NCBI GenBank assembly: GCA_022747635.1
Contig: JAKTNV010000074.1
Coordinates: 496,001-560,000, forward strand
DNA length: 64,000 nucleotides
Direction: 5' to 3'
Origin: Hetaerina americana
Lineage: Eukaryota; Arthropoda; Insecta; Odonata; Calopterygidae
The translations under genes were made by a program, and so were the position numbers. This document shows, one piece after another, positions 13,301 through 24,400 of this stretch. The notes beneath the pieces were generated by a model that saw only the letters and a list, made by a program, of their open reading frames with translations, was not told the origin of the DNA and searched no databases. The first letter of the stretch is position 1. Each line of letters begins with the position of its first letter.

Positions 13301-16300
13301 GTTAAAAAAGTATGAAAGATATTCTCCTAGTGTAAAAACAAGTATCACAATTGAAAACTCAAACAACTTTTGTATCCACCATCGCAACCACTTTCTCTGC
13401 TGCGAACTGGGAATTAGGGATAATTGATGTGGATACTTCATTTAAGAAAAAATAAGAATACAGCTTGATTGAGGAAGAATTTGCTAGGAAACTCAATATT
13501 TCTTATAAAAACGAGATTTGCCCTCTTGTTATAATTAACCTTAGGGCTACTCATTCTTGTTGATTTAGTTCATTACAAAACTAGACTGATCAGAGAACAT
13601 CCAATTTGAAGTTTTTTCAAAAATGTTCATCCTTTGATTATTGAGTCTATCATGAATACACAACTACAATTATACAGTAAAGCAAACCTTTAAATTGAAG
13701 TATAAGGATGAAGAGCATCAAAATAATAATATTGATCATTAAAATCCCTAAGCAAAAATTCTAACTCGCTAGGGAATTAAAAATACAACCTTGAGAACAA
13801 CACCTGAACTGCTTTTTCTCACATCAAAACATAAAAGAAATTGATATGATTACACATGAATTAACTAACCACTAAATATTATTAAAAATTTTTCTCTAAT
13901 AATTTAACTAGGAGAAAAGGGAAATTTCCTGAAGTATAATGCACTAAATATTGAACAGAAGAATATTTTAAATCATATCAGAAACCAAAATTTAATTTGT
14001 ATGAAAACTTCATTTCATCACAACACAATCCAGAAATTATTGCACAAAGATTCTTGCCCATAAATAGGGCAGGGACACACAGGTATTCTTTCTAATTTCA
14101 TTTATAATTGTCTAGCATTACATATTTGACCTATAAGTCAAGTTATTTTTTTCAATGTATGTGATAGCACTTCAACTGATTTCATAACAAAGCATATTTC
14201 ACTTGTCGGATTTATTGATGGAACACAAAACAGGAGAATTTATGGTGGTTGTTAGGAAATTATTCTCTAAGACCTGTATAATTTTATTATCGGATGCAAT
14301 AAAAAATATTCAAGGAATCATTTTGAGGCAAGAAGGCAAAGCTTGATTGGAGGCTTCTGAGATGTGGGCTAGAAGAATGGAGAAAGTTAAATTGAAAAGA
14401 AAGGAAGAGGAGAGAGTAAATTTGAAGAATATGATGAATGTTGGATGGAATGAAGCAAGTCAGACAGTAGGAAGCTCAAAAATATGGCATATTATAATAC
14501 CAAATGTAAGGAGTTCTATCTTAGGGGAGTTTGAAGGTGTGGCAGTGCCCAGATCCACAAAAACCTGACCCAGTAGACATCGGCTAACTGTTAGTTATTT
14601 CATCCTATTACTCCCAGGTTTTGTTGGTAGCCACTTTATCCCGTAAAGCAGTTAACTCAAGTTATTTCTACGAACTGAAGCAAAAACAAGAAAAGAGTAA
14701 CAAAAAAATGCAATGTGCTTTCACTGATATATATATATATATATATATTAAAAATTAATATAAATTTTTTGGATTTAAGCCATCCAACACTATGCATTGC
14801 TAAACATTTTACATGGATTTAATAAATTTCTTAATGGAAAAGCATTACAGAAAATAAGCTGTTACTTTTACAGTATATACAAATCCTGACAAAACAAACT
14901 CCAACATCTTCTATTTAACTTGCCATGATAATCGCAACATTCCAGTCCTCCTACACTTTTTTCCCCAATGTAAAAGACCATTCACTGTCATGAATTTCAA
15001 TTAAAAAAATAGAACGTCCAAATTAAATCATAGAACATTTTCTTGAAAATCCACTGGGCAAAGACACCTGGTGAGTGATACCAAGACCAGAGAAAAATAT
15101 TGTGGCCACATAGTTAACAAACAATGCCACTAGATTTAGACATGAAAATTTGATTAACAATAGTTGTTACTAATAAAAACAAATTCCATGACTATGATCT
15201 GAAAATATGGTTTGTGGAAATACTTTTCGACTGAAAGATATTCCCAAATATGATAACTACCTTAAAATTTAGTTAATGTAAAAACTGCCTCCCATTCCCT
15301 ACCCTGTACTGCATTGGTTATTCCCAAGAAGTCAATTCAACACTTTCTTTGATTAATTAATCATGGAATACAGGTGAATAATAACTCCAAATTGCATCTT
15401 ACACAATGTAATTATTGTAATGCATTTCACAACCAACAAGAAAAAAGCATAACAATTCCATTCAAACAGAAAAAACTTCTTAATACAAAAAACAATTATT
15501 TTCATGCAGTCATTATAATTAACATTGTAACATATTCTATCTATTTATAGAATGAGCTTGATAACTCAACCTACAGCATAACGCACTATTCTCAGTGAAA
15601 ATGACACTAGAGCAACCCAACACCAAGATTCTGAAATTGTGTACGTTTTTACACATGTCAAGGCTGTTTCTATCTACTCTGTTAAGCTTAAAACAATCAT
15701 ACGAGCAAAACAAAATAGTAAAACTGCAAAGAGACCTATTTTCATTGACAGACATTTTTGAAAACCCAACTACATTGGTACACTAACAACTATAGGCCTT
15801 CAACTATTGACAGATATCGGAGCATGCTTATATATATATAAAGCATATATGTGGATATATAATAAACAGATATGGAGCGGAGATTCGCAAAGTTTAGCAT
15901 TCGTCAACCATTTACTATATAGAAACTTACTGATTCAGCACTGAGTCCTAGTAAAGATTCCAGAGCCCGTGGATCACTGTAAATTGAATGGGATATTATA
16001 TGAAATTTGGCCTTTCATCTAAACACCCTTCTATACTAACTACGGTCAAACAACGGGATCTAATAGTAGTAACAATGATCTTCTTTACAAATTTTGACTC
16101 CTTTCTAGCTCGCATTACACAACGGCCTGTACTTCATATGGCCAATATATTATTAAAGGCATTCCAACTGCATCCATTGACGCGCCAAACACTGTCTTCA
16201 AGAGTATTAAATGTAATAATAATAACAAAACGGATGCTCATTGACAATTTTCGGAATTAGATAGACTTATTAAAATGAAAAAATCATCAATGGTACCGAT

Positions 16301-16735
16301 ATTAAAAACGAGAATGAACTTAAGTAAAGCCCACACCGAGGTGTCGTACATCAATTGGTAATCATAAGTACTAAACACGCAAAAGCCACGCTGAATGTAT
16401 ATCCATATGCGACGTACGTGACATGATTAACGCAGTCAAACATAAATAAAATAAACATGCATTAATAAGTGTTTCCAGAAAATAAACCATGTCTGAATAC
16501 TTTAATTGCACCATAATTTCACAAGTGTATAATCAAGTATTGAACAAATCGAAAATGCCACAATGTAACGACGCCAAACCCGTAAAAGGTACAGAATAAA
16601 GCTACAGTTAATAAATAGCACATATTGGAAATTTAAATAAATGATGTACCAAAAAACGTACTCTTGCTTAAGTTGAAAGTTATCCGGAAGATAGCTGGAT
16701 AGGTGTTGATCTAGTAAAGAAGTAGGATGCATCAT
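1319..16735 (-). CDS. Unrecognised Pro/Gln/His-rich protein, six exons, 3' end outside window
   Basis: Minus-strand exons joined by GT-AG introns with consistent phase: 16735-16662, 15976-15931, 10380-10296, 5940-5849 (or to 5840), 3266-2577 and 1717-1319. Together they encode 462 residues with no stop. The start is the first of two adjacent ATGs; an in-frame TAA lies 33 bases upstream. Residues 1-99 are of ordinary composition (begins MMHPTSLLDQHL; includes DDPRALESLLGL and SDPSLIKVLQMQL). The 230-residue fifth exon has a run of 12 Pro plus Gly-, Ser- and Pro-rich tracts. The sixth has PPPPPP, a His6 run and Ser/Thr-rich sequence. No catalytic or DNA-binding domain is seen. This composition is typical of nuclear transcription or chromatin co-regulators, but that is inference from composition only. 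The gene continues to the left: the sixth exon ends at a good donor (CAG|GTAATT). The donor of the fourth exon is weak and ambiguous between CCA|GTATTT and GAA|GTGTAC; both keep the frame. Confidence 0.75.
1718..2576 (-). other. Intron between exons 5 and 6 of gene 1
   Basis: Bounded by donor CAG|GTAAGA at 2577/2576 and by acceptor CCACAG at 1718. AT-rich, no repeat family recognised. Confidence 0.7.
3267..5848 (-). other. Intron between exons 4 and 5 of gene 1
   Basis: AT-rich intron ending in the acceptor TTTTTGCAG next to 3266. It contains the repeat copy at 4352-4720 and otherwise nothing that I could recognise. Confidence 0.6.
4352..4720 (+). repeat. Interspersed repeat with a CCCATAAGATGCACC end
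   Basis: Starts with a block containing CAGCCCATAAGATGCACC. It continues with motifs shared in order with 55412-55880: an AGAAGTTATGAAAAA-type stretch, CTTGGATCA then CAGAAAAGA, TATCAAT followed by ATTCATC, and TTGAGTGCCT followed by AAACTC. The first block resembles the terminal inverted repeats of the small element at 6617-6697, so this is probably one end of a non-autonomous DNA transposon. No coding capacity. Confidence 0.5.
6617..6697. mobile_element. Very small TIR element (MITE)
   Basis: Two imperfect inverted ends almost meet. The left end runs TACCATATTTCTCAGCCC..AGATGCAC. The right end, read on the other strand, runs TACCCGTATATACTCAGCCC..ATAAGAAGC. Only about 20 bases separate them, so this looks like a MITE reduced to its ends, of the same group as 4352-4720 and 55412-55880. 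Confidence 0.5.
10060..10224 (-). other. Possible alternative terminal exon of gene 1
   Basis: After an AG at 10226-10225 an open frame of 42 codons runs to TGA at 10098-10096 (includes LNGIKNIFGY, QENCKVGIEL and MPSGVLQKPSKN). AATAAA follows at 10065-10060. The phase fits splicing from exon 2 (end 15931) but not from exon 3, so if used it would give a short protein of about 82 residues instead of the long one. The composition looks like coding sequence, but I recognise no homologue and it could be a chance or transposon-derived frame. Confidence 0.3.
11585..11788 (-). mobile_element. Decayed tRNA-derived SINE, family A
   Basis: Read on the minus strand it starts with a tRNA-like head (GGTAGTC, then GTAGAGTGGTGGACTGCTGGCC) and continues through CACCCACAGCTTCACAC and GGAAAGGAACTGCTGC to TTCACATGCC. 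The order matches the better copies at 24401-24685 and 49987-50236. The B-box region is diverged, so it is an old copy. It lies inside a gene 1 intron in the gene's own orientation. Confidence 0.6.
14330..14480 (+). mobile_element. Short scrap of the RTE-like LINE
   Basis: A plus-strand stretch with GGAGGCTTCTGAGATGTGGG..AGAATGGAGAAAGT reproduces the [13 protein letters not shown] region of the LINE copies at 20405-23740 and 28371-29000. The reading frame is lost after a few tens of codons. Confidence 0.6.
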
Positions 16736-18140
16736 GTTTGTTGATGAAGAGCATACGAGACTTTTTTACGAATAAATATAGGATTGCAAACGAAATTGAC
16801 ATGTTCTTTCTGAAAATATAAGTATGCCGGAAAATTTTGATTACAATAAGCAATTCTCAATTGGCCATTTCGAGTCAAACAAAAAGCGTACGATGGATTT
16901 CACTGCTTCGTAAACATATAACACAAATGGTAAAATTTAAAGAATGAATCGCAACGGTATTAAAATGCATCATTACGCACTAAATATGCGTTAAGCATAT
17001 GATAAACCCCTTAGATGCTTGATATTGGCAATAACACACAATATTGTTTCCACCACTCAGACACACTTAACAGGTATCCATATTAAAAACCGGTAACGAC
17101 CTCTCGCAAAACACCCATTATATCGATTTGTTCGCGCGTTTGATTAATAGGCGCTACCAATATTTGTATGTGCACTTTAGTCTATTATTAATGCAAACAA
17201 ATGCAAATTAATGGGAAAAATTGAATTTAACCATAATAACTATGATAGAGTGATTAAAAAACGGCCAAATTTGATAACCTCTCGCTTACATGAGAGAAAA
17301 TTTCAATTTTCGTGAAAACGTCAAGCCCGTAAATACTAGTATTTAAAAAGTGATTAGGAGACGTAGCGGGTACCCTTAATGCATTAATTTTACATATTAT
17401 TGTCCAAATTTATTTATTTTCCTTAGTAAAATGGTGACAAAGTACGCATGTAATAATCCTCATAATCAACGAAGGGTTGACGGGCAAACGGTGGAACATT
17501 TACAAGACAAGGAAGAAAAAATATTGACAAGTGAAAAAGATTCTTGCCAATAGGCCTTGTTCCAACCCAAGACAGCCTACGAGACGAAAATACACGAAGA
17601 TGGCCGAATTCCCAATGTCATCTACGGATGACACTCCGACGAATGGGATTGGTCAGCCCCACCTCTTACGCTCTTTCATTGGCTGGGCAACTAAAATCTT
17701 TACAACCTCTTTCCTCATCCCCCAATGGCGTCAACTCATTGTTGTCATTTCCTACAAAAAGTTGGAATTCCTTTCCATTATCTCTCGCACACCCTTAACT
17801 CGATTACGAGTAGATACCGATATTTTTCATGTAAATTGCCGGTCTTCCACAACCACTCATAGAATACATTCTGGTTATTATGCTAATTACTACAAGATGT
17901 AATTAGATTAAATAAATTGCATGATTAAGAGGGAAGTTTATGCAACAATAACCCGTGAAAATACACAGTTCCAGGAAAAAAAATATCATCATTTAGGGGC
18001 ATGGTAATAGCATAGATATAAGCACTGAAAAAATATTTGAGGGAAAATACAGGCGTGACTAAGGGCTTAGATTTAAATTTCTCTACCACAGCTAATTAAC
18101 TTAAACGATTGGCTCCCAATGTTTTAAATTGAGATTCTTC
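16736..18140. other. Upstream flank of gene 1
   Basis: Between the first coding exon of gene 1 and the GC-rich block. No exon, repeat or element was recognised. Open frames near 17531-17902 have no splice context or coding signature that I can support. Any non-coding first exon of gene 1 should lie here or just beyond. Confidence 0.4.
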
Positions 18141-18219
18141 TTATACGTTATGATACAAATTGCTCGAATACAAAATAAGTTTCATGATGACCACATATGC
18201 CAAACGCGGCGTCGGGTCT

Positions 18220-18900
18220 TCGGATGCATTCCCCTGAGCCATGATACCGTATATTGGGACATAAAGATTTTACTGTAACGTGTAAGCCTCGAGCCAACCC
18301 AATGAAATGCAGCCGTGCAAGGGTACGTCTTGGCTGGTGCGTGTGGAGGTGTGGAGAGAAAGAACGTGGGAGAGGTGGAGGAGGAAGGGAAGGGGCAAAT
18401 GAAAAAGGAGAGGGAGGGGATGGGGAGAGAGGCCAATAGAAGTGGGAGGGGTGACTAGGGAGAGGGATGGAAAGAGACACTTAAAACCACAGGAAATCTG
18501 TAGCTGCAACACACCGATTCACCCTTACACGTCACGACAGACGAGGGGACACCGCGATAACAGCGAAAAAAGAGTGTTTCGTGCGAAAGTCTCCGTAAGT
18601 TGTCGATCTGTGCTATGGCCGTTAAGTTCTCTCGCACGAAGGAAACGGATTTCACTGAAAGATTAGCAGGATGCTTGTTTACAGTGCAGTATTGTGTTTT
18701 AACGGCATTCTCAACGCCAGAATGGTTTCAAACGTGTCCCAACGCCCTCAGTGCTCTGTGTTTTCCCCCGAAAATTTTATCAACAAAATAATATTCTGAA
18801 AACACTCACCCGTCATGTAACATGCCTATGTCCTACGGGGTTTACGTGGATACATTCAGGGATTCCTCGGACCCGATTGGATGGTGACGTCACTAGCATT
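18220..18900. promoter_or_regulatory. GC-rich, CpG-containing block, candidate promoter of gene 1
   Basis: A local rise in GC and CpG in an otherwise AT-rich interval, including a purine-rich tract at 18355-18475. It sits about 1.5-2 kb upstream of the first coding exon of gene 1. No TATA box or clear initiator was found. Calling it a promoter is inference from base composition and position; it could also serve an unseen plus-strand transcript, since GTAAGT follows at 18592. Confidence 0.35.
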
Positions 18901-18979
18901 GAGGAGAAGTTCCAATTGCTAAACAGCTTTAACTTCATTAGTATTCTTGCGGTATTGATTGTATTTTTGGGAAGTTAAG

Positions 18980-20183
18980 GAAGATAAGTCATCCTGCCCA
19001 TCTCTAAGTGTTAGGAATTATGTGGTGGTTTTAAGTGGCAATTTTTAATTAAACGTCATTATTAAGCTTCGGTGTTGGAGATTAAGATTTCCGGCTGCGC
19101 AGCTAAAATGCGCAGTTCAACGAAAGGGGAGGGGTTAAGGTTTTTCAGCCAATATATCGTGTCAATTCGGTTAGGGTGGGTTTCTAGCTGGGTGAAGTGC
19201 CGCTAAATGGGTAGAAGTGTCGTTCTTAAATTGCGTTTTACATCACTCCCCGTCGTACCTGTAATGTCAAAAGGCGGTCGTTGTTAACAGGTGAAGATGA
19301 TGAGCTTGTAAATATCGGATAAATTCCGTTCGGAACCAGAAATGAAAATTCATTTTACAAAACTATGCATTTTATTTGGCTTACATTAAAAGCATTTTTC
19401 TGGATTGGAATGTAAGGTAACATTTTTTCAACTCACATCTTCTCTAAGAAATATGTAGGGATTTTCCCAGTGACTAGATCTAATTGTAATACACTCACTT
19501 TCTTAATAAATAATTAACATTTATATAAGTACCGAAGGCACACAATGCAGACTCTTACACACAACTATGATGGTGCGGCAACCATAATACGACTGTAAGA
19601 GATCCTTACGATTCAGCAGGAGTAAAACAAGTGCGAGCTGTATTCAAATCTCAGTAAGGTGTCCTTTGAGTCACATTCAGCATTTCACTTGTACTGCAAT
19701 GAAAAGGATTTATTAATCAAAATTGCAAATTCATTTCAGAAATAAGTTATCTTGAATGTCCCTTTTCTTTAATATTAGAAGAGGAAAGCTAGCAATTGAT
19801 AGTGGGACAAGTGAAGAACAGCATAAATGACCCCATTCTGTGGAACTAAAAATTATAATTATTTGTGGCATCCCACATCTTCTCTTGCATCAATCTGAAT
19901 CACCTCAAACATATGGACAAAGGGACTAATATAAATTGTGGTAACCATTAATGACAGGTGATGCTGACAATTTTCTTTAACGGTGAACACTCGTTGGCTG
20001 TTTCAGAATATTCCCTGCATTTCATTTATATTCCGAAATCGAATTAATAAATTACCCTAAATGATGAGGAAGACATTCTTTTCCCTTCGAGCAGCATGAA
20101 CAGTATATCTCAATTTTCTAAGTTAAATTATATCGAGTTTTCCAGCTTAAAATTACCCTGTGTACCAATGCTATAAATATTAT
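18980..20183. other. Intergenic, nothing recognised
   Basis: No coding exon, repeat family or structure could be supported between the GC-rich block and the first LINE end. Confidence 0.5.
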
Positions 20184-20402
20184 TAATAGGTAATTTACCG
20201 GTTAAGGTAGGTTTTAAGTGAGCATGACAACCAAATCAATATTTTGTGCTGCTGATGAAACAACCTAATATCCTACTCCACAACAAGCCACTTTTCATCT
20301 TTGTACTTCCTTCATCCCATTCAACATCCCTATCCTATTCCTGCCCTTTCTTCATTTGCCTAACATTTTCCCCTCTCTAAAAGTCTTCAACATCCAATTG
20401 CT
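20184..20402 (-). mobile_element. 5'-truncated LINE copy, 3' end only
   Basis: On the minus strand it carries the last part of the LINE coding region (GTTGGATGTTGAAGACTTTT, then AATGTTAGGCAAATGAAG and GGATAGGGATGTTGAATGGG) and ends with CTTAACCGGTAAATTACC and TATTAATAAT. It is directly followed on the plus strand by the 3' end of the longer copy at 20405, so two copies of one family sit head to tail. Confidence 0.8.
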
Positions 20403-20649
20403 GAATTATTATTAGGTAATTACCAGTTAAAGTAGGTTTTTGGATGGACATAATTACTAATTAAATAATTTGCGACCTAGCAAAACACATCATCCTACTT
20501 TACATCAGGTCCCTCTTCAGCTCTGAGTACTTTCTTCCTCCCTTCATCCCGTCCAACATCCCTATCCTGTTCCTTCCCTTTCCTCGTTTGCCTAACATTC
20601 TCCCCTCAATTACAGTCTTCAACATCCCACTGCCGGTCAACACCCCCTT

Positions 20650-21009
20650 CTAAAACTTTTCCTGCCTCCATAGGATTGCTCCCAACAAACCCCTCTCTTC
20701 GCCCACCATACCAAGCTTCCTCGTTTGTTTTCTTCTCTGTCCATTTCCCCTTCTCCGTACCCACATTTCAAAAGCCTCCAATCTACGTCTATCCTTCTGC
20801 TTCAATGACCACGTTTCTGCACCGTACACAGCTACGCTCCATATCAAAGTTTTTACAAGTCTTTTCTTAATGTCCTTACTCAACGTCCCCGTCGTCAACT
20901 CCCTCCTCCTTGTGAAAGCCTCTTTGCCTAGCGCAATTCTTCTCCTTACGTCCCTACTACATTGACCGTGTTGGTCCAAAACACTACCGAGATACATAAA
21001 CTGTTCCAC
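20650..21009 (-). pseudogene. LINE C-terminal region
   Basis: 119 codons with [46 protein letters not shown] and VGEERGLLGAILWRQEKF. This is the conserved tail downstream of RT in this LINE family. A frameshift relative to the copy at 28480-28890 falls where that copy reads RRMEKVKW. Confidence 0.8.
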
Positions 21010-21029
21010 CTGCTCTAGTTTTTGCCCTC

Positions 21030-21878
21030 CTATTTTAATGTTAAGCTTAACCTTTTTCTTTCTAGAAAACCCAATAACATTTTTTTATTAATATTGATTT
21101 TCATCCCATACCTGTCGCACTGAATTTCCAATTCACTCAGCAATGCTTGCAACTCCTTGGCTGATAGACAAACTAAAGCTTGGTCATCAGCAAACCTAAC
21201 TAATTTTACGAATTCCCACCCACTTTCATTCCTACCTCCAGTTCTTCCCATGCCTTTTGATCATTTCCTCTGCATACAGGTTGAACAGCAACTGATAATG
21301 GGCAACTCTGCCTTACACCTCTTCCTAACACTGCCCATCCGGACTCCCAGTTCCCCACCTGCACCTGAGCAGTCTGAGACATACAGGTTGCGGATTAGCC
21401 TCCTTTCCCTCCAATCTATTCCTATTTTCTGCAATATACTCATTAGGTTTCCCCAATTCACTCTATCAAACACTTTTCCGAAATCTACGAAACAGGCTAA
21501 TACCTCCTGGTTGTGTTCTATATTCCTCTTGATTAATAATCTCATTACTGCAATGGCATCACGCGTACCTCTCCCCTTCCTAAACTGATCATCCCCTAAG
21601 TAATCATTTGCCCTACTCTCTACCCTTTTGTTCATGATCCTGAGAACAACTTTAGCTGCGTGGGATATCAAGCTTATCATCCTGTAGTCCTCACATGATG
21701 TAGCCTTTACCTTTTTTGGAATAGGAACTAAAACTGATCTCACAAAGTCTTCCGGCCAGATTCCTTCCTCATAAATACTACGGATCAGCCCATATAGCCT
21801 CTTCCTCCCACATTTTCCTAAGCATTTTAAAAGTTCCACGGGAATGTTATCCACCCCCACGGCCCTATTTACTTTCAT
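21030..21878 (-). pseudogene. LINE reverse transcriptase, broken
   Basis: Open segments 21878-21261 and 21251-21030 carry the RT blocks GVDNIPVELL, SVLVPIPKK, CEDYRMISLISHAAKV, LACFVDFGKVFDRVNW and the catalytic block as VRFADDQAL (FADD in place of the usual YADD). The block normally reading GVRQG..SP is degraded (GVRMGSVRKR), and the two segments are in different frames. Confidence 0.85.
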
Positions 21879-22814
21879 CTCCCTTAATGCCCTTTCTATC
21901 CCATTGTCGAGTATGCCTGGACCTAAGCTATCTTCCTCTACGTCATATTCTTTTTCAATGTCTAACTTTGTTGGTCAAAGTTCTTTACTATTCAGTTCTT
22001 CTATATACTCCTTCCATCTCTCTTGGATCTTTCCTGCATCAACTATTACTTTACCCGCCTTGTCTCTAACTGTTAGCATAGATCTTCCTTTCTTACTTCC
22101 CGATAACGATTTAACTTTGCTGTACAGCGCACCGATTTCACCCTTCCTCTGCAGACTATATATATCCTCGCACTGCGTCTTCTACCATGCTTCTTTTGCT
22201 TTATTTGTTGCCCGCCTCAATTTATTGTTCAATTCTTTGTACTTCATTTAGCCTAATTCTGTATTTACATTCTTCCATTTTCGCCGCTCATTCATCTTTG
22301 TAATCATATCATCCGTGATCCATGGTTTCCTAGTCCTTTTAGAGTTAACGGTTCCAATAGTGTCTTTTGCGGCTTTAGACAACACTTTCTTGAAACTCTC
22401 CCATTTTTCTTCGATAGTACTTAGCTTTTTACCATCCTCCATGATTTCCTCTACCACCAGTTGGTACTCCTTCCTTTTCAAACCATTTAATGCTTCTACA
22501 TTCCATTTTCTAACTCGCCGCCCCTGCCTTATCTTTTTGAAATGGATGCTTCATTTCATAACAACTAAATTGTGGTCAGAGTCCGCATCCACTCCTGGGA
22601 AGCTGTGCGAATTTATCACACTGTTCCTAAACCTGTGTCTAACCAGAATATAATCTAGCTGATACCTTTCTGAGTCACCTGGCATTTTCCATGTATACCT
22701 GCGTCTTTTGTGGTGTCTAAATCAAGTGTTTGTGATGACTAACCCCTGTCTCCTGCAGAACTCAACTGCTTTCTCCCCGCGGTCATTCCTCGTGCCTAAA
22801 CCGTAGTCCCCCAC

Positions 22815-23447
22815 CTAATCACCATCTCTTCCTTCGCCTACTGTCGCATTCCAATCCCCCATCACTATCAAATGTTTCCCTGCAGGAACACACGCGATCA
22901 TGTCCTCTAACTGATCGTATATCCTATCGAACTCTTCTTCCTTATGGTTGCTCAGTGGCATGTATACCTGAATAATAACCAAGTTCGTTGGTTCTGCTTT
23001 TATCTCTATTAGTAATAATCTATCTGTTACCTGTTCTATGTCAACTACGCTTCTTCCTGCCTCTTTATTTAATACTATGGCAACCCCTCGTTGGCTCTCG
23101 TCCCCGCCGCTGTATATTATTCTATAATCACTCCAGTAATCCCCACTATCCTTCCATCTCACCTCGCATAGACCTAAAATATCTATTTTTCCCCTTTCCA
23201 TCTCTCGCTTAACATTCTCCAATTTCCCAGTCCTCATCATTGTCCTAACATTCCACGTTCCTCTGCCAACTAATTTGGTCTTCTTCTCCTGCGTCTGCTG
23301 TCCTGCTGCTGCCGGTTTTCCCTTGGAAGGGTTTCGTGGGATGACGACCGCGGAAGCCTTGCCTCCCCCGCTGCCGGGCACAACACCCGGCCGATTGGGC
23401 TGAGCCCCGTAGTTGCCAGGACTCAAAATCTCTGCTTTGTCCATCAT
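22815..23447 (-). pseudogene. LINE APE endonuclease, open part
   Basis: 210 codons from MMDKAEIL. They show the endonuclease signatures WNVRTM, LGLCEVRWK, GVAIVLNK and MGDWNATVG. Past the stop at 22815 the frame resumes with RYTW, QLDYILVRHRFRN and SDHNLVV, which hold the last catalytic residues of the family. The domain is therefore complete except for a stop after GRDGD. In the intact element it would nick the target DNA to prime reverse transcription. Confidence 0.85.
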
Positions 23448-23744
23448 GTATATCTTGGGAATGATAATTGAGGTGGTTTCCCATTGCCTTCCTCAAGTGT
23501 TTTTAACGTGACACCATCACTTACTGGCCGCCCCACTGGGGTCAGACGCCATTGCAGCCGCCTCACTGAGCAACAGATGCTGGCTGCATGGACTACCTTT
23601 CATCTGGCTCCTAACCTTTGACCTATCTGGCATGGGTGACCCTACCAGAAGCAATAATTATTACTCCCGCCAGCACAGCTCTAGGGGTCATCGGAACGCA
23701 CAAGCCCTTCCATCACATCAAGGTTGTAGTCCGGGGAAGGATAT

Positions 23745-23812
23745 ACACACACACATATATATATATACATACATATATATATCATATATATATATATATT
23801 AAAATATCTTCT
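23745..23812. repeat. CA/TA microsatellite
   Basis: ACACACAC followed by interrupted TA and CATA units, immediately beyond the 5' end of the LINE. Confidence 0.9.
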
Positions 23813-23849
23813 AAATGGAACGCTCTTCTGCGTTCCATTTCGAAGATAT
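23804..23849. repeat. Imperfect palindrome
   Basis: Arms 23804-23822 and 23831-23849 (ATATCTTCTAAATGGAACG and CGTTCCATTTCGAAGATAT) pair at all but one position around an 8-base loop. It lies at the upstream end of the repeat at 23850-24270. Confidence 0.8.
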
Positions 23850-24270
23850 ATGAATAACCACCGATATTCCACCAAATCTCCCACATTTCTTAATTATCCC
23901 ATTCCTACTCACACTGCTTCCCACAATCAATCTTTTGACAACTGCTTCTCCGTTTCGGTGATTGAAATCCTCCCCAAATCTGCTAGTATAATAGAGGTGA
24001 GAACCCGCGAGATGGCGCATATCTGGGTGGCCCAATCATTTAAACCCCCCGTGCTGAACCAAGCCCACTGAATGCATTATATGGCTGCCTACATATCCCC
24101 CCCACCCCCTTGTTCATTTCCTATTGGTCCCTTTACCTCTCCTTCTCCCACCTCTCCCCCACACATCCTCTCTGCTCCTCCCCGAGAACGCCATTCTGAA
24201 GACGACAGCCGTGCTGCCGAAATGTCAAATAACATGTTGTGAGTGTCCTTTCTATGGGTCTCTATATTCT
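23850..24270 (+). repeat. Repeat with C/T-rich tract and CTGAAGA hairpin module
   Basis: A stretch with GATTGAAATCC..CTGCTAGTATAATAG and GAGGTGAGAAC is shared with 56640-56740. It is followed by a pyrimidine-rich tract (24100-24180) and then a hairpin module at 24196-24222: CTGAAGA, C, a stem GACAGC/GCTGCC with one mismatch, and GAAATGTC. CAAATAACATG follows. The same order (inverted repeat, pyrimidine tract, module) recurs at 59806-60360. No coding capacity was seen. Confidence 0.5.
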
Positions 24271-24289
24271 ACAAATCTACATCCGTGTT

Positions 24290-24400
24290 TATATATATAT
24301 ATATATACATATATATATACATACATATATATATATATACACATATACATATATATATATATATACATAAACACATATACATACATATACATATATATAT
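24290..24400. repeat. TA/CATA microsatellite
   Basis: Mixed TA, CATA and CACATA units directly abutting the 5' end of the SINE at 24401. A similar tract (24684-24725) flanks its 3' end. Confidence 0.9.

Larger units (their letters stand above)
10381..15930 (-). other. Intron between exons 2 and 3 of gene 1
   Basis: About 5.5 kb, AT-rich. It contains a decayed SINE at 11585-11788, a LINE scrap at 14330-14480 and a short TA run near 14730-14750. Nothing else was recognised. Confidence 0.6.
20405..23740 (-). mobile_element. Nearly full-length RTE-like non-LTR retrotransposon
   Basis: About 3.3 kb in minus orientation with, in order, a non-coding leader (23740-23450), an APE-type endonuclease (23447 to about 22560), a linker, a reverse transcriptase (about 21890-21050) and a C-terminal region (21009-20430). 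It ends in TTACCTAATAATAAT. The order and motifs are those of APE-endonuclease non-LTR elements of the RTE/CR1 kind that insert by target-primed reverse transcription. Several stops and frameshifts separate the open segments, so this copy is dead, but every domain is still readable. The clade assignment is by overall look only. It begins beside a TA/CA-rich tract at 23745-23812. Confidence 0.9.

Noticed and set aside
17531..17902. Plus-strand 123-codon frame upstream of gene 1
   Set aside because: It overlaps another frame of similar length, matches no family I know and has no flanking splice signals that I trust.
18148..18480. Minus-strand 110-codon Ser/Pro/His-rich frame
   Set aside because: It is the complement of a purine-rich tract in all three frames, with no splice context or recognisable content.
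23618..24035. Several 70-80 codon frames around 23.6-24.0 kb
   Set aside because: They cover the LINE leader, a microsatellite and a palindrome; none has a recognisable protein.
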